Positions 51,467 to 63,888 of a DNA stretch of 64,000 nt are shown here, in pieces. Within the stretch, counting starts at the first letter, position 1. Every line of letters starts with the position of its first letter. The translations under genes were made by a program, and so were the position numbers. The DNA is from Botryosphaeria dothidea (lineage: Eukaryota; Ascomycota; Dothideomycetes; Botryosphaeriales; Botryosphaeriaceae). The DNA is taken from positions 4,650,001 to 4,714,000 of the forward strand of contig WWBZ02000016.1 in the NCBI GenBank assembly GCA_011503125.2, read 5' to 3'. Below the pieces are notes generated by a model. The model was given only the letters and a program-made list of their open reading frames with translations, did no database searches and was not told where the DNA came from.

Positions 51467-54400
51467 TGCTGGAAGGACGTCTGAATTATCTTATGTAGAT
51501 TGATTTTGAACATGAGTGTTGCGAACGAAGAAGAGAAGCGTAAGCCTTGCTCTCTTTATATATTCTAAAAGTGAAAGGTAACCCCGCAATTCTCAGGCAA
51601 GGTAAGATGCACAAATAGATTACGTAGCCTACACGTAAATGAAATGTTGTGACCATGATAGAACTCCGTAGAAATGAAGCCTGCATCTTTAGTCGCTAGA
51701 TCACCTCAGCTCTAGGCAACAGCTGTGTGTTGGATGAAAGCAGGATAAGCAGCTGAAATGCCAGGATATTCACATTATTGAGAGCAAGGCTGAGGGAGGC
51801 TAGAGAGTATGCAATCGTGATAGGCCGAAAAGAAACCAATGGGTTCTCCTGGGCTCGGCTAAGCTTGTATGCCTCTATAGTTTTTCTTGCTCACCGGGCA
51901 CTCTGCAAGGGGTCAAAATAGAGACAATTTACATGCGTCGGGTTCGCGTAACCGATGACGCGGGTAGGTGACGCGACGATCTCATAAGTCGACGAACAGA
52001 AGGAAACAGTCCGCGGATGAATCAAATCGAGGATTCCAAGTAGGCAAACTACTTGTTAATTTACCACTTCCTTGTTCGCCCATGTAGTCTGCCCACGGCA
52101 CTGTCCTTGCAATCCCCCAGAAACTATTCCCATGAGTGCCTCTGAGCATATTGCATTTGGGCGAATTGCCTATGCATATGTGTGTTTATCCTCGAAGGCC
52201 ATTATTGCGAAGTCCTATTATACTCACAGTCAGAAAGGTTTCAAAATTGAGAGGTTCGGGTCCCCGTGGCGCCCAGGTGGACTCCCTGTTTCAGTAGAGC
52301 CTCTTTTTAAGGAATATCAATCCTGTATCATGAGTTAGCCTCTTAGATTAGGTAGATGGTTGGTTGGTAGGTTCCTCGGCGGACCTGCAACTTTGGCTCT
52401 GAAGCTTCTGATATTGACTCTAAATGCATAATTGACCATTTCTCCCGCTACTATTGTGTCCTCGGTGAGCCACACAGCATTGTCAATCAGAGTTTACGAG
52501 TACGGAGTAAGCCATCTCATTTCCGCTCACTTCCGGTATATTATCGAGGATTGTTCATATTTTTCGAGGATGTTGATGGTATATGGTGCGGAGGTGGACG
52601 TTGGATCGGAATCTCGGCGAGGTAAATCCTGTATATCCCAAGTTCACATCATCAAGTATATAAACCTTTCTGGGCAAGAGGAGGTCTCCAGCCCCTCAAT
52701 TCAAGCCCCAATTCCATTACGACTCACCAACATGGTTGAAACTTCCTCGAACGCGCAATCTATCAAGCTGACAAAGCTCGCCTCCACAGAACGCTACTCA
52801 GCATCATCACCAAGGATGATGCGGCTCAGAAGGCTGCCGAAGATGAATTGCTGACCCCACTTGGCTCTCCTCTGGAGAGGTGCATCTACAAGTTCGTGGC
52901 TGGGAGTGCACACTTGGAAACAATCTTACCTCTCAAGATTTGGCTGAGTTTCGCAGATGGTCATTGCCGTATGAGAGCACCTTGACGAGGGCTTTTTCTC
53001 ACATGGATCTGCAGTCTATTCCTTTTCCGGCGGCAAAACGGCCTGGTTTGGAACTCCCGCGGCTTTCTCAACAATAATGTTCCCCAGCTCCATGGACCCA
53101 ACATTCTTGGCCAACACGCGGTAGAAGATGATGCGTTGACAGTCCATCAAGAAACGGAGTAATCGTGGTATTCTCGCGGCTCCGGGAAGAAGTTTAGGTT
53201 CAACACCAGAAGGATGCATGGGCGTTATTGGACCGGTGCTTCTCAGGCTCGACTTATGCGAACCAGGCGGCGCAGGTGGCCTTTAACAGTATTCCAAGAG
53301 CAAGGCAACCGTGTAAGGACTAGAAGTATTTATTCAGACGCAAGTGACTCGTAAGACTAATTACACTTAAGTCCAGATGAATGCTTCTACTACTAATAGT
53401 AAGAACATGTTTTAATCATTATGCATTATTGTTGTCTCTGTAGTCGAGGGAAATATATGCTTGCGACGCGAGCGACTTGGAACTTATAAGTGCTTTCCTC
53501 TTCTGAGTTCATCGCTGCCTGATCCATAGTCACGTTCCGAGGCTGGTGCGTTGCAGCCATGGGCTGACGTTTGTAATCAGCGAGTTCAGCCACAAAGCGC
53601 CGACATCGCACAAAGCCAACACATCTCGTCTTTGGGTGGGAGCAAGGCCAAGCACATGATTCTTCGATGCTCATGGACGTCAAATCGGAAATCCCAGCAA
53701 TGAGGCAATGAGCGCCTGCAGGAAATAGGCAACGAAGGCAAACAGTACTATGCGGAATACCAGCGTGTTGGATTCATGCATGCAGAATCAAAACCTACCC
53801 AATCACCACCTGCAGTATTAGAAATACGACTGAAACCACATTTTCGTCAGTCAGCTTGTCAAGTCTTGATAGGTACAATTTCCCCATCAGTTCGCAGTGG
53901 CGTTCAATGTAATTGAATGCAACGGGCCACGAGAACAACAGTGTAACGTTGTTGGCAGCACCCTCAAGCATGGCACTCACGAAAAGCGGATCTGCCAAGT
54001 TGCCACAGATGTAAGGGGGAGTAAATGAATGAGATTCTCAAGTATTATCATGAGAAAAAGCTCTTAATAGTGCTATCAGTCCTGATGATTGTCACAGTAA
54101 CATTGCCGATGCACGTGCTGTCGGTATAACGGCCTTCGAGATGTCCCTTCATATGGTCACGTATGATTTCTAGCGTATTAATCCTTCTTCTAGTCGCCTT
54201 CTCGTTGTGACAGACTTTGCTTCTACGTATCGTTCGAGTGTTGTTGGGTCTTCCCTATTAAACACCACCACTGTCAGTCCTTGATTTCTTGATGTGATAT
54301 AGGCTCACCCGGTGCTTCATACATAGAAAAAAGTGGGACCTCAACACATAATGATGAATAGAACTTGCTGATTGCGGTGCTCAGCGCATCAGCCTTGCGT

Positions 54401-55323
54401 CGTCCAATTGCCAAGACACACCTCAGCCATATGTGAGGCCAAGATCTTACGTGCGTCGAATGCGCATATAGAGGGATATCGCAGCCGACGGTTGGCGTCA
54501 GACTTAACTTTTCTATAGAGGGTTAGATTGATTTAAGTGCTTCGACTACCTACGAAGTTAATTATGGTCGCTAGAGGCCATCACAGCTAACCATCTGCTG
54601 TAATACCATCTGTACATAGCCCAACATATTCAGGATCCGGATCCCTGTGACTAACTGAGAAGGATACGATCTCGCTCGGCATGCAGAAACTAATTTTGGA
54701 GACAGTGTCCGGGGTAAAATTCCTTTTCCATATTCTCGTCAGATTGTAGATCAGCGTTCACCACTTTCACGTTGTCTAGCCAATCTAATAATTGCACAGT
54801 CTATACCGCTTGCTCAAAGTAAAAGAAGAGAACGGCTTGGTTCCAACTACTACGATATCGTCTAGAGTTTTCCTTAAGCCTGTGAAGACTTTGAATATTT
54901 GCTAAACGAATACGGAGGCAGGCATCTTCGCCATTTTACAGCTGAACTGATTAAAATCGCAATTGAAGGCGCTGGACCTCGTGGTATTAGGTAGGGTCAG
55001 TGACATCCATGTTCCAGTGTCCGAGAACGACCCTGAGGCAGTAAGACGTAGATCGATATGCAGCCACCGTGCTGGAAACCTGTTTGATACGAGTGGCTTT
55101 TTCGGCCATAAGAACAGCCGGTGGCCAATCCTGACTTGTTCCTATGTTATTAAGACGAAAATTTGGATTGGGTGGGGGGTCACAAGCCGGGAATAAAAAT
55201 TTAGATAGGAAGAAGCGAACAAGGTCGCCATATTATAAATGGACTTAGCTGCAACTTATTAATTAAGCATACAATAAACTTGGCGACTTGCACTTTTCGT
55301 CTTTTTACTATTGAAATCCCACC
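51467..55323. other. Gene-poor island, about 3.9 kb, with decayed coding traces
   Basis: No complete gene. Two traces: on the plus strand 52733-53160 several shifted frames carry gene-like runs (LSIITKDDAAQKAAEDELLTP, CIYKFVAGSAHLETI, NVPQLHGPNILGQHAVEDD) separated by stops. On the minus strand 53998-53700 VAFNYIERHCELMGKLYLSRL is followed by a hydrophobic end (LFAFVAYFLQALIASLLGF) in a frame that cannot be joined cleanly. AT-rich, consistent with old mutated sequence. Confidence 0.35.
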
Positions 55324-57409
55324 ATGCACTCGAATATGCTTGTTCTAGCCTTTATATGCTCGGGCTACGTGTTATGCCGGGCGCAATCACTGGATCCCAT
55401 CCTTGACTTTTGTGCCAGATGGCATCATCAATGTACGTTAACCACTTGAATCTGATAATATTACGCGCTCACATTGACTCGGGTAGCTATCGTAAAGAGC
55501 GACATGCTCTGTATTGATGGAGGCGTCGAGTCATTTAAGGGCGATGGCTATAAAGTTTTAGGATATAGTACCGTCTCTTATCTTTACTACAGCCACCATA
55601 TCCCCAGTAATACGCGTTAATGCTGATTTCATCAGACCAGTATTTGATACAAGTTGTGTTGGATTTGAGAATGAAGAGTTGTGAGGTCAGAAAAGAGAGT
55701 AGATTCTGCCTATCTCCTGAGAGGGAGGTCGGTAGGCTTGTTTATATACATAAGTGATAACTAAATAACCGAGGATACTAAAGATCCGAGAGAGAGTGCC
55801 GATGAGGGGTTGGGCATCAAAGAGTGCTGTTGCATAAAGGATGGAATATTCGAGATACATGAGAGTCCTAAGGTGGTAAGGCAAGAAAGTCTGACAAGTT
55901 GATATGAGCGACTCTTGGGACTGGAAGACCAACATCACCCAAAGAAAGGTCGGAAAGTCCGAGAACCCATCTACCGGCACCTTTCCCCGGAATCTGATGC
56001 GAGGCGCAATGTTTCAAGGCAATCAGGATGACCTCAAAGTCTACACCTACGGAGGAACCTCCTTCCTCGCTAACACAAGTTTCCCCAACTGGGAACCGCC
56101 CGACTCATCCACCTACGCTCTTTGGTCATACGACACATCCACACAGATGTGGAACCAGTACGATGTTACATTTGCAAGTTTGTGGAGACCTAACAGAGGC
56201 GCGTATGCAGAAGCGCCGGGACGCTCTACCGCCTTCTGGCTGAACGGCCAAATCGATCAGGGGACGTCTAATCTCACTTACACCACAGGTGAAAACAAGA
56301 CTACCTATCTCGAGGGCATGATTGTACTTAATACTGGAGATCAGACGGCCCGCAATGTGTCCACAAGTAGCCTCGGACCGGCAAGAGTAGGAGGAGTTCT
56401 CCATTATATCGAAGTCATGGAGACAAAGCATTTCCTGTTGGCACTTGGTGGTATGCAGAAGTCGGTTTCAAGCGTCGAATCCTCCGACGCATCCGGGTTG
56501 GTATGCTCTGTGGTAAACGAAGAAATTTCAACATATTAATGATGAGAGCAGGTTGACTTTGAGAGCGTTCACTTATGCGACGACTTCGATGAAGACCAGA
56601 GCACTTGGCACAGCCAGCCTACAGCTGGGGACATCCCTGAGGCACGCATCGAGTTTTGCACAGTTATAATCGCCGCGCCGGATAATTCAAGCCATAATGT
56701 GTAAGTTTAATATTAATCGACCCTTTTGTTCGCCTTGTCTGACTATTCCCTCAGTTACATATACGGAGGATATGATCCAATAAGAGATATCCTATACGAC
56801 GATGTATACATCCTTTCTCTCCCATCATTCACCTGGACAAAAGTATTTGGACCGGGAGAAAGCCCACGCTGGGGACACACTTGTAATATCGTCGGAAAAA
56901 GCCAGATGCTCACCGTTGGTGGCTCATCCGATGCCTCCTCCTACAACATTGACAAAACTACGAGATCATCTATCAATACCAGCGAATTCGAGTGTGACTG
57001 GGAACTCAAAGGCATTGCGATTCTAGATATGAGTGCCATCCAATGGGGCAGCGTATTCAACGCTTACAAAGGGTCCTGTCAAATACCTGCCAGCGTGGTA
57101 TCGGTAATTGGAGGAAATAAGAACGGCAGTGCTACAATGACTGCACCAAAAAATAGATTCGCTAAACCAGCCGTCTCAGTTATGTTTGCTAAGAATACCT
57201 CTGAGTCAGAGGGATCAAGCGGAAAAGGTCATGGCTCCAATCAAAGTAACACTGGCGCTATTGCTGGAGGTGTCGTTGGCGGTATTTTTGGCCTTTCTCT
57301 TGTGGTCTGGGGCACGTAGTGGTCATTGCTTAAGAGAAGAAAAAATAGGCAGGTGCAAGATTCACATCCGTTAGAGTTGGATTCAGGCACTTCAAGATAC
57401 GAGATGTAA
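55324..57409 (+). pseudogene. Kelch-repeat membrane protein, broken by a solo LTR
   Basis: Exons 55324-55432, 55487-55567, 55636-56500 (containing the LTR), 56552-56700 and 56755 onward. The signal peptide is MHSNMLVLAFICSGYVLC. Kelch blades follow (DLKVYTYGGTSF, YIYGGYDPIRDILYDDVYIL, SFTWTKVFGPGESPRWGHTC). After a Ser/Gly linker there is a membrane segment (AIAGGVVGGIFGLSLVVWG). Deleting the LTR and one repeat copy (55657-55901) joins QYLIQV to DMSDSWDWK in frame, which proves insertion into coding sequence. A second defect is TAG at 57317-57319, after which the frame stays open for 29 codons of typical basic cytosolic tail (LLKRRKNRQ) to TAA at 57407. The intact family are fungal cell-surface kelch proteins of unclear function. 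Confidence 0.8.
55657..55896 (+). mobile_element. Solo LTR (240 bp) with 5-bp target duplication
   Basis: Starts TGTTGG and ends TGACA (TG...CA). It is flanked by AGTTG on both sides (55652-55656 and 55897-55901) and contains a TATA-like TTTATATACA. No internal element remains, so it is what recombination between two LTRs leaves. Short LTRs of this size with TGTTGG starts are common in fungal Copia elements, but the superfamily cannot be proven. Strand is nominal. Confidence 0.85.
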
Positions 57410-57901
57410 GAAAACTCACAGCAAATATGAAATGGAAAGCAGCTGCTAATAACTTGTAATGCGTAGGGATGCTTCGCATTAAGAATTTGAAATACCGGCG
57501 CACACGTCCTGTGAACTATTGACAGTCTTGCTAAAACAAGTCTTGAACCAGTCTTTAAGGTCCATCAGAAAGTCTGCTTTAATCAACATATCCAACTTTG
57601 GATGGGTTTCTCGACGTGTGACAAGGCCGGCGCTACCGGTAGCAAGGAAAGGGATTTGCAAATTTGGCGTCTCCATAGCTCTCGTTGGCAGGTACATCTC
57701 ATCAGCTGGGCCTCTCTCAAAGTAGCAAGAGCACTTAAGATCGTTCATGCCAGCAATGCTTGGTCTAAGACTATCCACAGACAACTCCAGTCAATGCTCC
57801 ATACACTCTACCAATGCTACACCACGCAATGCAAATGCCGAAAATGCAAAAAAGACCGTCCTGACCGGGTTATTGCGTCTCAAATCAACCCCACTTTTCA
57901 A
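57410..57901. other. Intergenic region
   Basis: About 490 bp between the ends of the kelch and SLD3 genes. No gene seen. Confidence 0.45.
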
Positions 57902-60900
57902 TTACACCAACTCATCCGCTTCATCATCCCAGCCCAGAGCACTGTAGATAGAGACTTCACCCGTATCCTCCGCCTCAGCACCACCCACAGCATCGTGCGC
58001 ATCTCCTTGAGAATCTCTACCTTCAATTGCCGTCTCTTTTCCTTTGTTCTCCCCGTCAGCCATTGCCACATCCTTTGCCGGCGTCTTTCCAACTACTCCT
58101 CCTTTCTTCAACGGCGTCTCGAACATCTGCCCCCTCCCCGCCTTCGTCGGCGTCCTCAGCATAGCCGCCATACCCCTGAACTCATCCTCGCTTCCCTCGC
58201 TCTCTTCATACCCCCTCGCCATCTCTCGCAACACTGGTGCTCCCGGCAGATTAAACGCCGGAGGCGGCGGCACCTTCAACAACCCCGCTTTACTCCCACC
58301 AGCACCTCCCCCAGTCCTCAACCTCTCCCCCAACTTCGACACACCCGCCTCAGGCGTCGCCGCCACACCAACACCTCCCTCTTCCCCAGCACCCCCAGAA
58401 GACGCCAACCCCCACCTCACTGTCTTCCCCGCGGGACCCCTCGACGGCGTCTCCTCGACGTCCCCAGCTCTCTCCGAAGACGTATTCATCCCACTCTTCA
58501 CCACGCTCGCCGGCACCGCCGAGCCGGGCACGAACGGAGAGGGCCTGATCGCCGACGACGGGATGACGGGATCCGAGCTCGGCGGCACGGCGTCATCGTA
58601 ATAACCATTCGGAGTCCCGTGATGCTGCGCCAACGACGCCGCCCACCGATGATTCGGCGTCGCCTGCACCGCGGCGGCGGCAGCAACATCCTTCGTCTTC
58701 CTTGCGCGCTTGGGCGTGGCGCCGACCAGGACAGCGCTCCTCCCCATCGGCGCGCCCGGCTTCCTGATGGCCGATGCGGCTGCCGGTTTGCGGGAAGAGA
58801 GACGGCGGGAGTCGGCCGAGTCGGCGACGTCTTTGAGGGCGGCGCCGCGGTTGGGCTTGCGCAGCGTGCCGATGGCCTTTTCGAGCTCCTGCTCAACGTG
58901 CGCCTTCTTCTTGAGCTTGGCCTCGTTGGTTTTGGACATGGCGTCCAGGTCGATGGTGCGGCGCGAGAAGCGCTCGAACTGCGACAGCGAGTTGCGGCTC
59001 GACGAGGCCTGCGAGTCCTTTTGCTGGAGCGGGATGGAGGATAGGGAGGGAGCTTCGCTGCCTTCCCGTTTGAAGGCTGGGGGCAAGATGGGATCGGTGG
59101 ATGAGCGGTTCAGAGGTGGCGGGCGGGCCGGCTGATGGGCCGCATTCTCTGTGGCCACGCGGGAGAGGGGGCGACGTTTCCTCTGTGCTGAACGAGGATC
59201 TGTCCGTACTGCGGTTTCGCCAGGTTTGCTGCGGTGACTGATTGAGCCGGAGCCTGAGGTCTTCGCGGGTGATGCACTAGGTCCTCCAAGCCGCTTATTG
59301 ATGCCGGCGGCCTTCTCAGGCAGTCGACTCATGTAGCTGGAGAAGATTAGCAGAATGCCAGGCCCGGAGGCTTTTAGGACTCACAATGGCAGTATGACTT
59401 CAACACAGAAGTTTTTGAGTTTATCTGAAGTCCCCGTTTTACTTGAATTTGTAGTGAGAGCATCGTTTTTCCCGCTACCGGATTGGGGAACCTTGACAAG
59501 AGTTTCGTCTTGCTCGACAGACTGCCAGATACAAAGTCTATCCAACAACAAATCCAAAAGCACGTTCAGATCCTGTGGTTTCTTCGGCTTGCGTCTCTTG
59601 GCTGGCGCTGACTGTGACTCCGCTTGCGTCTCGTCCTGCTGCGTATCTTCCTGGTCGGCAGCCTGGAAGGATGGCGAAGCCTCGAGGGCCATAACTTCAA
59701 GAACAAGAATAACCTGCGCCATCGACTCCCTAACACGTAGCTCCCCTAACCTCCTCTTCAGAATGTCCGCAGGTGACTCGCTCTGTCCACTCGGAGAAGA
59801 ACCAGGTCGATCTTGTAGCCACCACTTCTTAACGTGGCCTTCCTCGCCGGGATACATACCCTCTTTGCTCGGCTTTAGTCTTTTGCTCTTGCTCTTTCTC
59901 GCCTTCTTCTCCGTCCTTGCCGCATCCTCATCATCAGAGAGCCCTGGTAGCGGCATGGACTTAATGATCTCTGGCAGCCTCACCCTGTGTTTCTTGTCCA
60001 TAGGCCCCGGCTGAAGCAATATCGACCGCATAAACGCAACCAAATCCCCCATCTTCATACTCGCATTATCTGTCGCCGTGAATGCCGCTCTAGCCCTCGA
60101 CATAGGCCCCTTCACGAAGAAAGCCAACGACGTCTTCGAGAGATACAGCGCGTCGAGATACTGCTGCACCACAGCTTGAAAGACCTCTTCCGCCGTCTGC
60201 GGCCGTTCCTCCAGCACTTCGGCAGGCGTCTGCCCCGCTTCGACTGCGGCGGCATCCACGAACGGATCCGCATCCACCATCTTGATCTTCGGCACCGGCC
60301 TGCGCATCGATATCTTCGGCCCTTGCCCCGGTCTCTTCTCCGGAGGCCCTTCCACCGCCGCACACTGCCACCACAGCCCACCACCATCCTCTCTCTTGCA
60401 TGCCTTCACAGGTTGTTTATATGGCACGCTCGCCGCAGACGCAGGGACGACGCTCCCAATGTCCGTCTCTTTGACCCAGCTGCCCAGCTTGCACAGCGCG
60501 TACACGCCATACCGCGCACGCTCGACCGCATATAGGCCCTTATCTGCCTCGAAGCGCGCGATCAGAACCTTTGGAGTAGGTTGTACATCCTCCTCTTCCT
60601 CGTCGGACGGCCTGTGCTCGAGGGCTTCGATATAGGCGGAAAAGAGGCGGGTAGACGACGAGATGGCGGAGGAGTTCCCGGCAACATCGAGAAAGGAGAG
60701 CGGTAATTGGGCGCGATCAATGAGCTTGACGGGCGAGAGAGTGAGGGGGCGGTCGTATGGGGATGCTGGGCAGGGCTGCGAGGAACGAATTGGCGTTAGT
60801 ATTGAATTTTTCGACAGAGTAGAGCAAGCTACAGGATACATACACGTATCGTTATCGACCGCTGCGCCAGAGCGGCCGGCCCATCGTCGCCCCTCTTGCG

Positions 60901-61017
60901 TTTCCGAGAGTCAGCATGCGGCGGCTCGCGCGTGTCTGCGGCGGCGGCGGACGTGGAGGAAGAAAAAGCAGGCGGCTGCGCGGCAGCGGGAGGGGCATGT
61001 TTAGTCGCTGACACCAT
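57902..61017 (-). CDS. SLD3: DNA replication initiation factor Sld3 (Treslin/TICRR family)
   Basis: Three exons: 61017-60844, 60775-59385 and 59336-57902; 999 aa. The two long frames usually read as separate genes are one: splicing (GTGAGT donor, CTCCAG acceptor) joins EVILPF to YMSRLPEKAAGINKRLGG, the end of the Sld3 homology block. The central Cdc45-binding region covers about residues 80-550 (LTLSPVKLIDRAQLPLSFLDV, YVERARYGVYALCKLGSWVKE-like segment, VQQYLDALYLSKTSLAFFVKGPMSRARA). The C-terminal half is disordered, basic and rich in SP/TP sites (ATPKRARK, TPTKAGR), as expected for the CDK-regulated tail that recruits Dpb11. It loads Cdc45 onto MCM at origins in the nucleus. Confidence 0.88.
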
Positions 61018-61397
61018 AATGCGCCAGACGGATCAGTGGGCGATTCGAACCTGGCATGGCTCTTCCAATGTGTGTTGTTTTGGCGGGGGAAAGAGCTGGG
61101 ATACTCGGCAGAGAGGCGCGCTGGGGCGGAATTGCTGCATGTCGGCAGCGCGTGTTGCGACGCGCTCCACGATCGGCCGATCAGCCGCGCCCCACGTCAC
61201 TCATGCTCTTCTATGCCCCATCAACTTAAGATGTTTATCGTGCGCTTTTCCTCATTCGATTAGACACTTTGAGTCCTAGCCGTGTTCATTGGTATTCATG
61301 TATTCATGCATTCATTTTGATTTTCTCGTCATGGATACTACATGTTACCCGTGATTCGCCAATTCCCATAAACCATAGGGCTCATAACATCGAGTAT
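61018..61397. other. Intergenic region
   Basis: About 380 bp between the SLD3 start and the 3' end of DPP III. A tRNA-like GGTTCGAATC on the minus strand near 61040 was checked and rejected. Confidence 0.45.
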
Positions 61398-63888
61398 TTA
61401 GATGTACTCCCTGTCCGCGTAGCTTTGGATCATGGCCTCCGGAGTAGGCTCGTACTCCTTGAGCGTGACCTTATCTCCCTCAGCGAGGGTGTTAGCCTGG
61501 ACGAACACCTTCCTGGGCTGCTTCTTGGAGAGCACCACAGGCCTAATCTTGCTCGCGAAGAAGTCATCCACGTGAGTGATGTCGTTGTAAATCTTCGTTC
61601 CAGCCTCTACGTCCGCCGTCGCCTTGTAGATGTGCAGCTGCTGAAGGTACTTCTCCACAGCCGGACGACCGTGGCTAAGGATCTTGCTCCTCTCAAGGCG
61701 GATTGTAAGGTCCGAGAGATCATCCTTCGTGTACTCAAGCTCGCAGAACTCCTTGCCGGCGTTGAGGAACGTGCGAAGGATCGAGAAGCGGGCTTGCATG
61801 TGCGCTTGGCCCCACTTGCGAGATTTTGGATCCCAAAATTCGAGCGCAGCAATACCCGCACGAGCCATGCTAAGGTAGCCTGCATACAGAACATCGCCTG
61901 CCTCGTTGTTGATGTCCGTTTCGCCCGAACCGAATCCAAAGATCTTCAGGATATCGAAGTCACAAGAAAGCGCCATAGCGACACACTCCGCGCGACATTC
62001 CTCATAACTTGCAGCGACCGGACCAAACACCGAGCCCCAAGTCTGGCCGGGCTTGTACCAAGTGGTCACCGGCTTGTTGGTAAGCGGGCTGATGGGAGGG
62101 TTCTTGGTGTCGAAGTTGTACTCTCCAGGCGCAGTTTCCTGCAGAAGTTTACCACAACCATGACCAAGCAGCTCGTGAAGTCCGACTTGAACCTCGAACG
62201 AGGGATCGCGGTACTTTCTGTACACCGCGTCGTCGCTGTCCTTGATGAAGGGAATGGGTTCGTTTGGTGCTTTCGCAGACAACACATTGCCCAAGCTCAC
62301 GTTCTTGAATCCCTCCTTCTGACGGATGTCATCGTAGTTCGGGATGTTGATACCGGCAGGGATACTGTGACAGAATCAGCGCTAGCGTCCAATGGGAATT
62401 TGGATACCCCGTACTCACCCGCTACCAGCAAAAGTAAGGACTTCGAGAGAGGTGAAGTCGGGGCTCAGGAACTTGTCTTTCTCGAAGTCCTTTTCCCAGG
62501 GAAGGCGAGGGATGAGAGAGGGAGCAGCATCAACCAACTTGCCAAAGGCCTTAGTCCTCTCCTTGTTGACCATGGCAACAAAGCCCTCCCACTCACCACG
62601 AATGCCATGAGGGTCACGGTAAGTCTCGACGAAACCAATGTCAGTCTCGACCAGCGGACCCTTGTCTCTGATCCAGTACCTCTGGCTGTCCTTGTATGCC
62701 TCAAGCGAGCCCGTGGTGAAAGACTTCTCATAAGCATCCAGCATAGCCCTCTCAGTGTCGTTAGCGGCGTACTGGCGGGCGTTCTTGATAGCATCCGCAA
62801 TCGTTGCCATCTCCTTTGAGTAGTCGCCAAAGACAAGCTTTAGCTTCTTTCCTTTAAGCTTGCCATCCAGCTCCCATTCAGATTCCGGAATGTCCCTCTG
62901 CTCCTTGGATGGAGCATCCACTGCGGACGCAATCAAGACCTCGAAGCCATCCTCAGTCTTCCTGATCCTGGTGTTCTCAGGCAGCAGTTTCTTGCTCTCC
63001 AGAAAATCGCTAAGAATGCTGATCTCCTCCTTTGTGATATCCGGAGAGTCCGGATAGTACGTAGACAGGTGGCCGGCATCCGGATATCCCAAGTGCATAC
63101 TCTCAACGCTCTTGTCGGCGAAAATGTCGTCCTTGAACTTCTCGTACAGCTTCAGCGATTCCGGAGTCAGAGTTGCCAAAGCTTTCAGCTGCCTGGACTC
63201 GAGGCGCGGCACGAATTTGGAATCTCCGAAGCTCTTGTAATTTCCAGCATTGCCCAAGAACTGGGCTGCATAGTCCAGAAAGGCCTTGAGCTCATCATCC
63301 GACAGACCAGCATCCTTCTGTGCCTTCTTCCAATCACCCTTATATTGGCGGTGCAGGGCGACTATGAAATCGTAGATATGCTCGGATTCGGGGGAGATCT
63401 GGCGAAGGACGATGCGGGTGCCGGCGAAGCAAGCACTAATATATATTAGCAACGCGGATCAAAGTGAATGTTGTGTGCCACGCCGATAGTTCAGATGCTC
63501 GCCAAAGCAGATCTCGAGTGCAAGCACCAGGCGCAGCTTGGAAGTTTGTTGGCCATAATCACGAACACATCCACGAAAGACACTTGTGGCTTGTTGCTAT
63601 GACATGGCTACAGCTGGTGCAGGTGGTGCTCCCAGCTGAATCTACCGTGGCCGATCGCATCCATTGTATGTGTATTCGCTACAGCTATCGGAAGGTACTG
63701 CACGGCTCAGGCGAGCTCTCGCAAACTACGGCGGGCGGGGCTGTTGGGGCGGGGCGGGCTGACATGGAGAGGTAGTGGGAGTAGAGCTTCTGCTGGTCGT
63801 TCAGAGCTTCAAAGTGGGGCTTGATAGCCAGCGGCACAATAGTGGGCGGGCTGTCAGCCAGATAGTGCTTGAGAATTTCGGGATCCAT
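61398..63888 (-). CDS. Dipeptidyl peptidase III (M49 metallopeptidase)
   Basis: Exon 3 (62364-61398) holds the family zinc motif HELLGHGCGK and the second ligand motif EECRAE; exon 2 (63435-62419) begins ACFAGTRIVLRQISPESEHIY. Their intron is clear (GTGAGT at 62418, CACAG acceptor). The first exon from 63888 (MDPEILKHYLADSPPTIV ... YSHYLS) matches the family N-terminus, but its donor near 63762 is a non-standard GTCAGC, so that junction is uncertain; the total would be about 704 aa, normal for DPP III. The enzyme removes dipeptides from oligopeptide N-termini in the cytosol. An upstream ATG in another frame near 63992 is probably leader. All catalytic motifs look intact. Confidence 0.9.

Noticed and set aside
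57902..59332. Separate gene for the C-terminal half of Sld3
   Set aside because: Splicing from 59385 to 59336 joins it in frame to the upstream exon and restores a conserved Sld3 block, so it is one gene.
61021..61070. tRNA-like B-box (GGTTCGAATC) on the minus strand
   Set aside because: The five bases on either side of the loop do not pair, and no D-arm or acceptor stem is found at the right distances.
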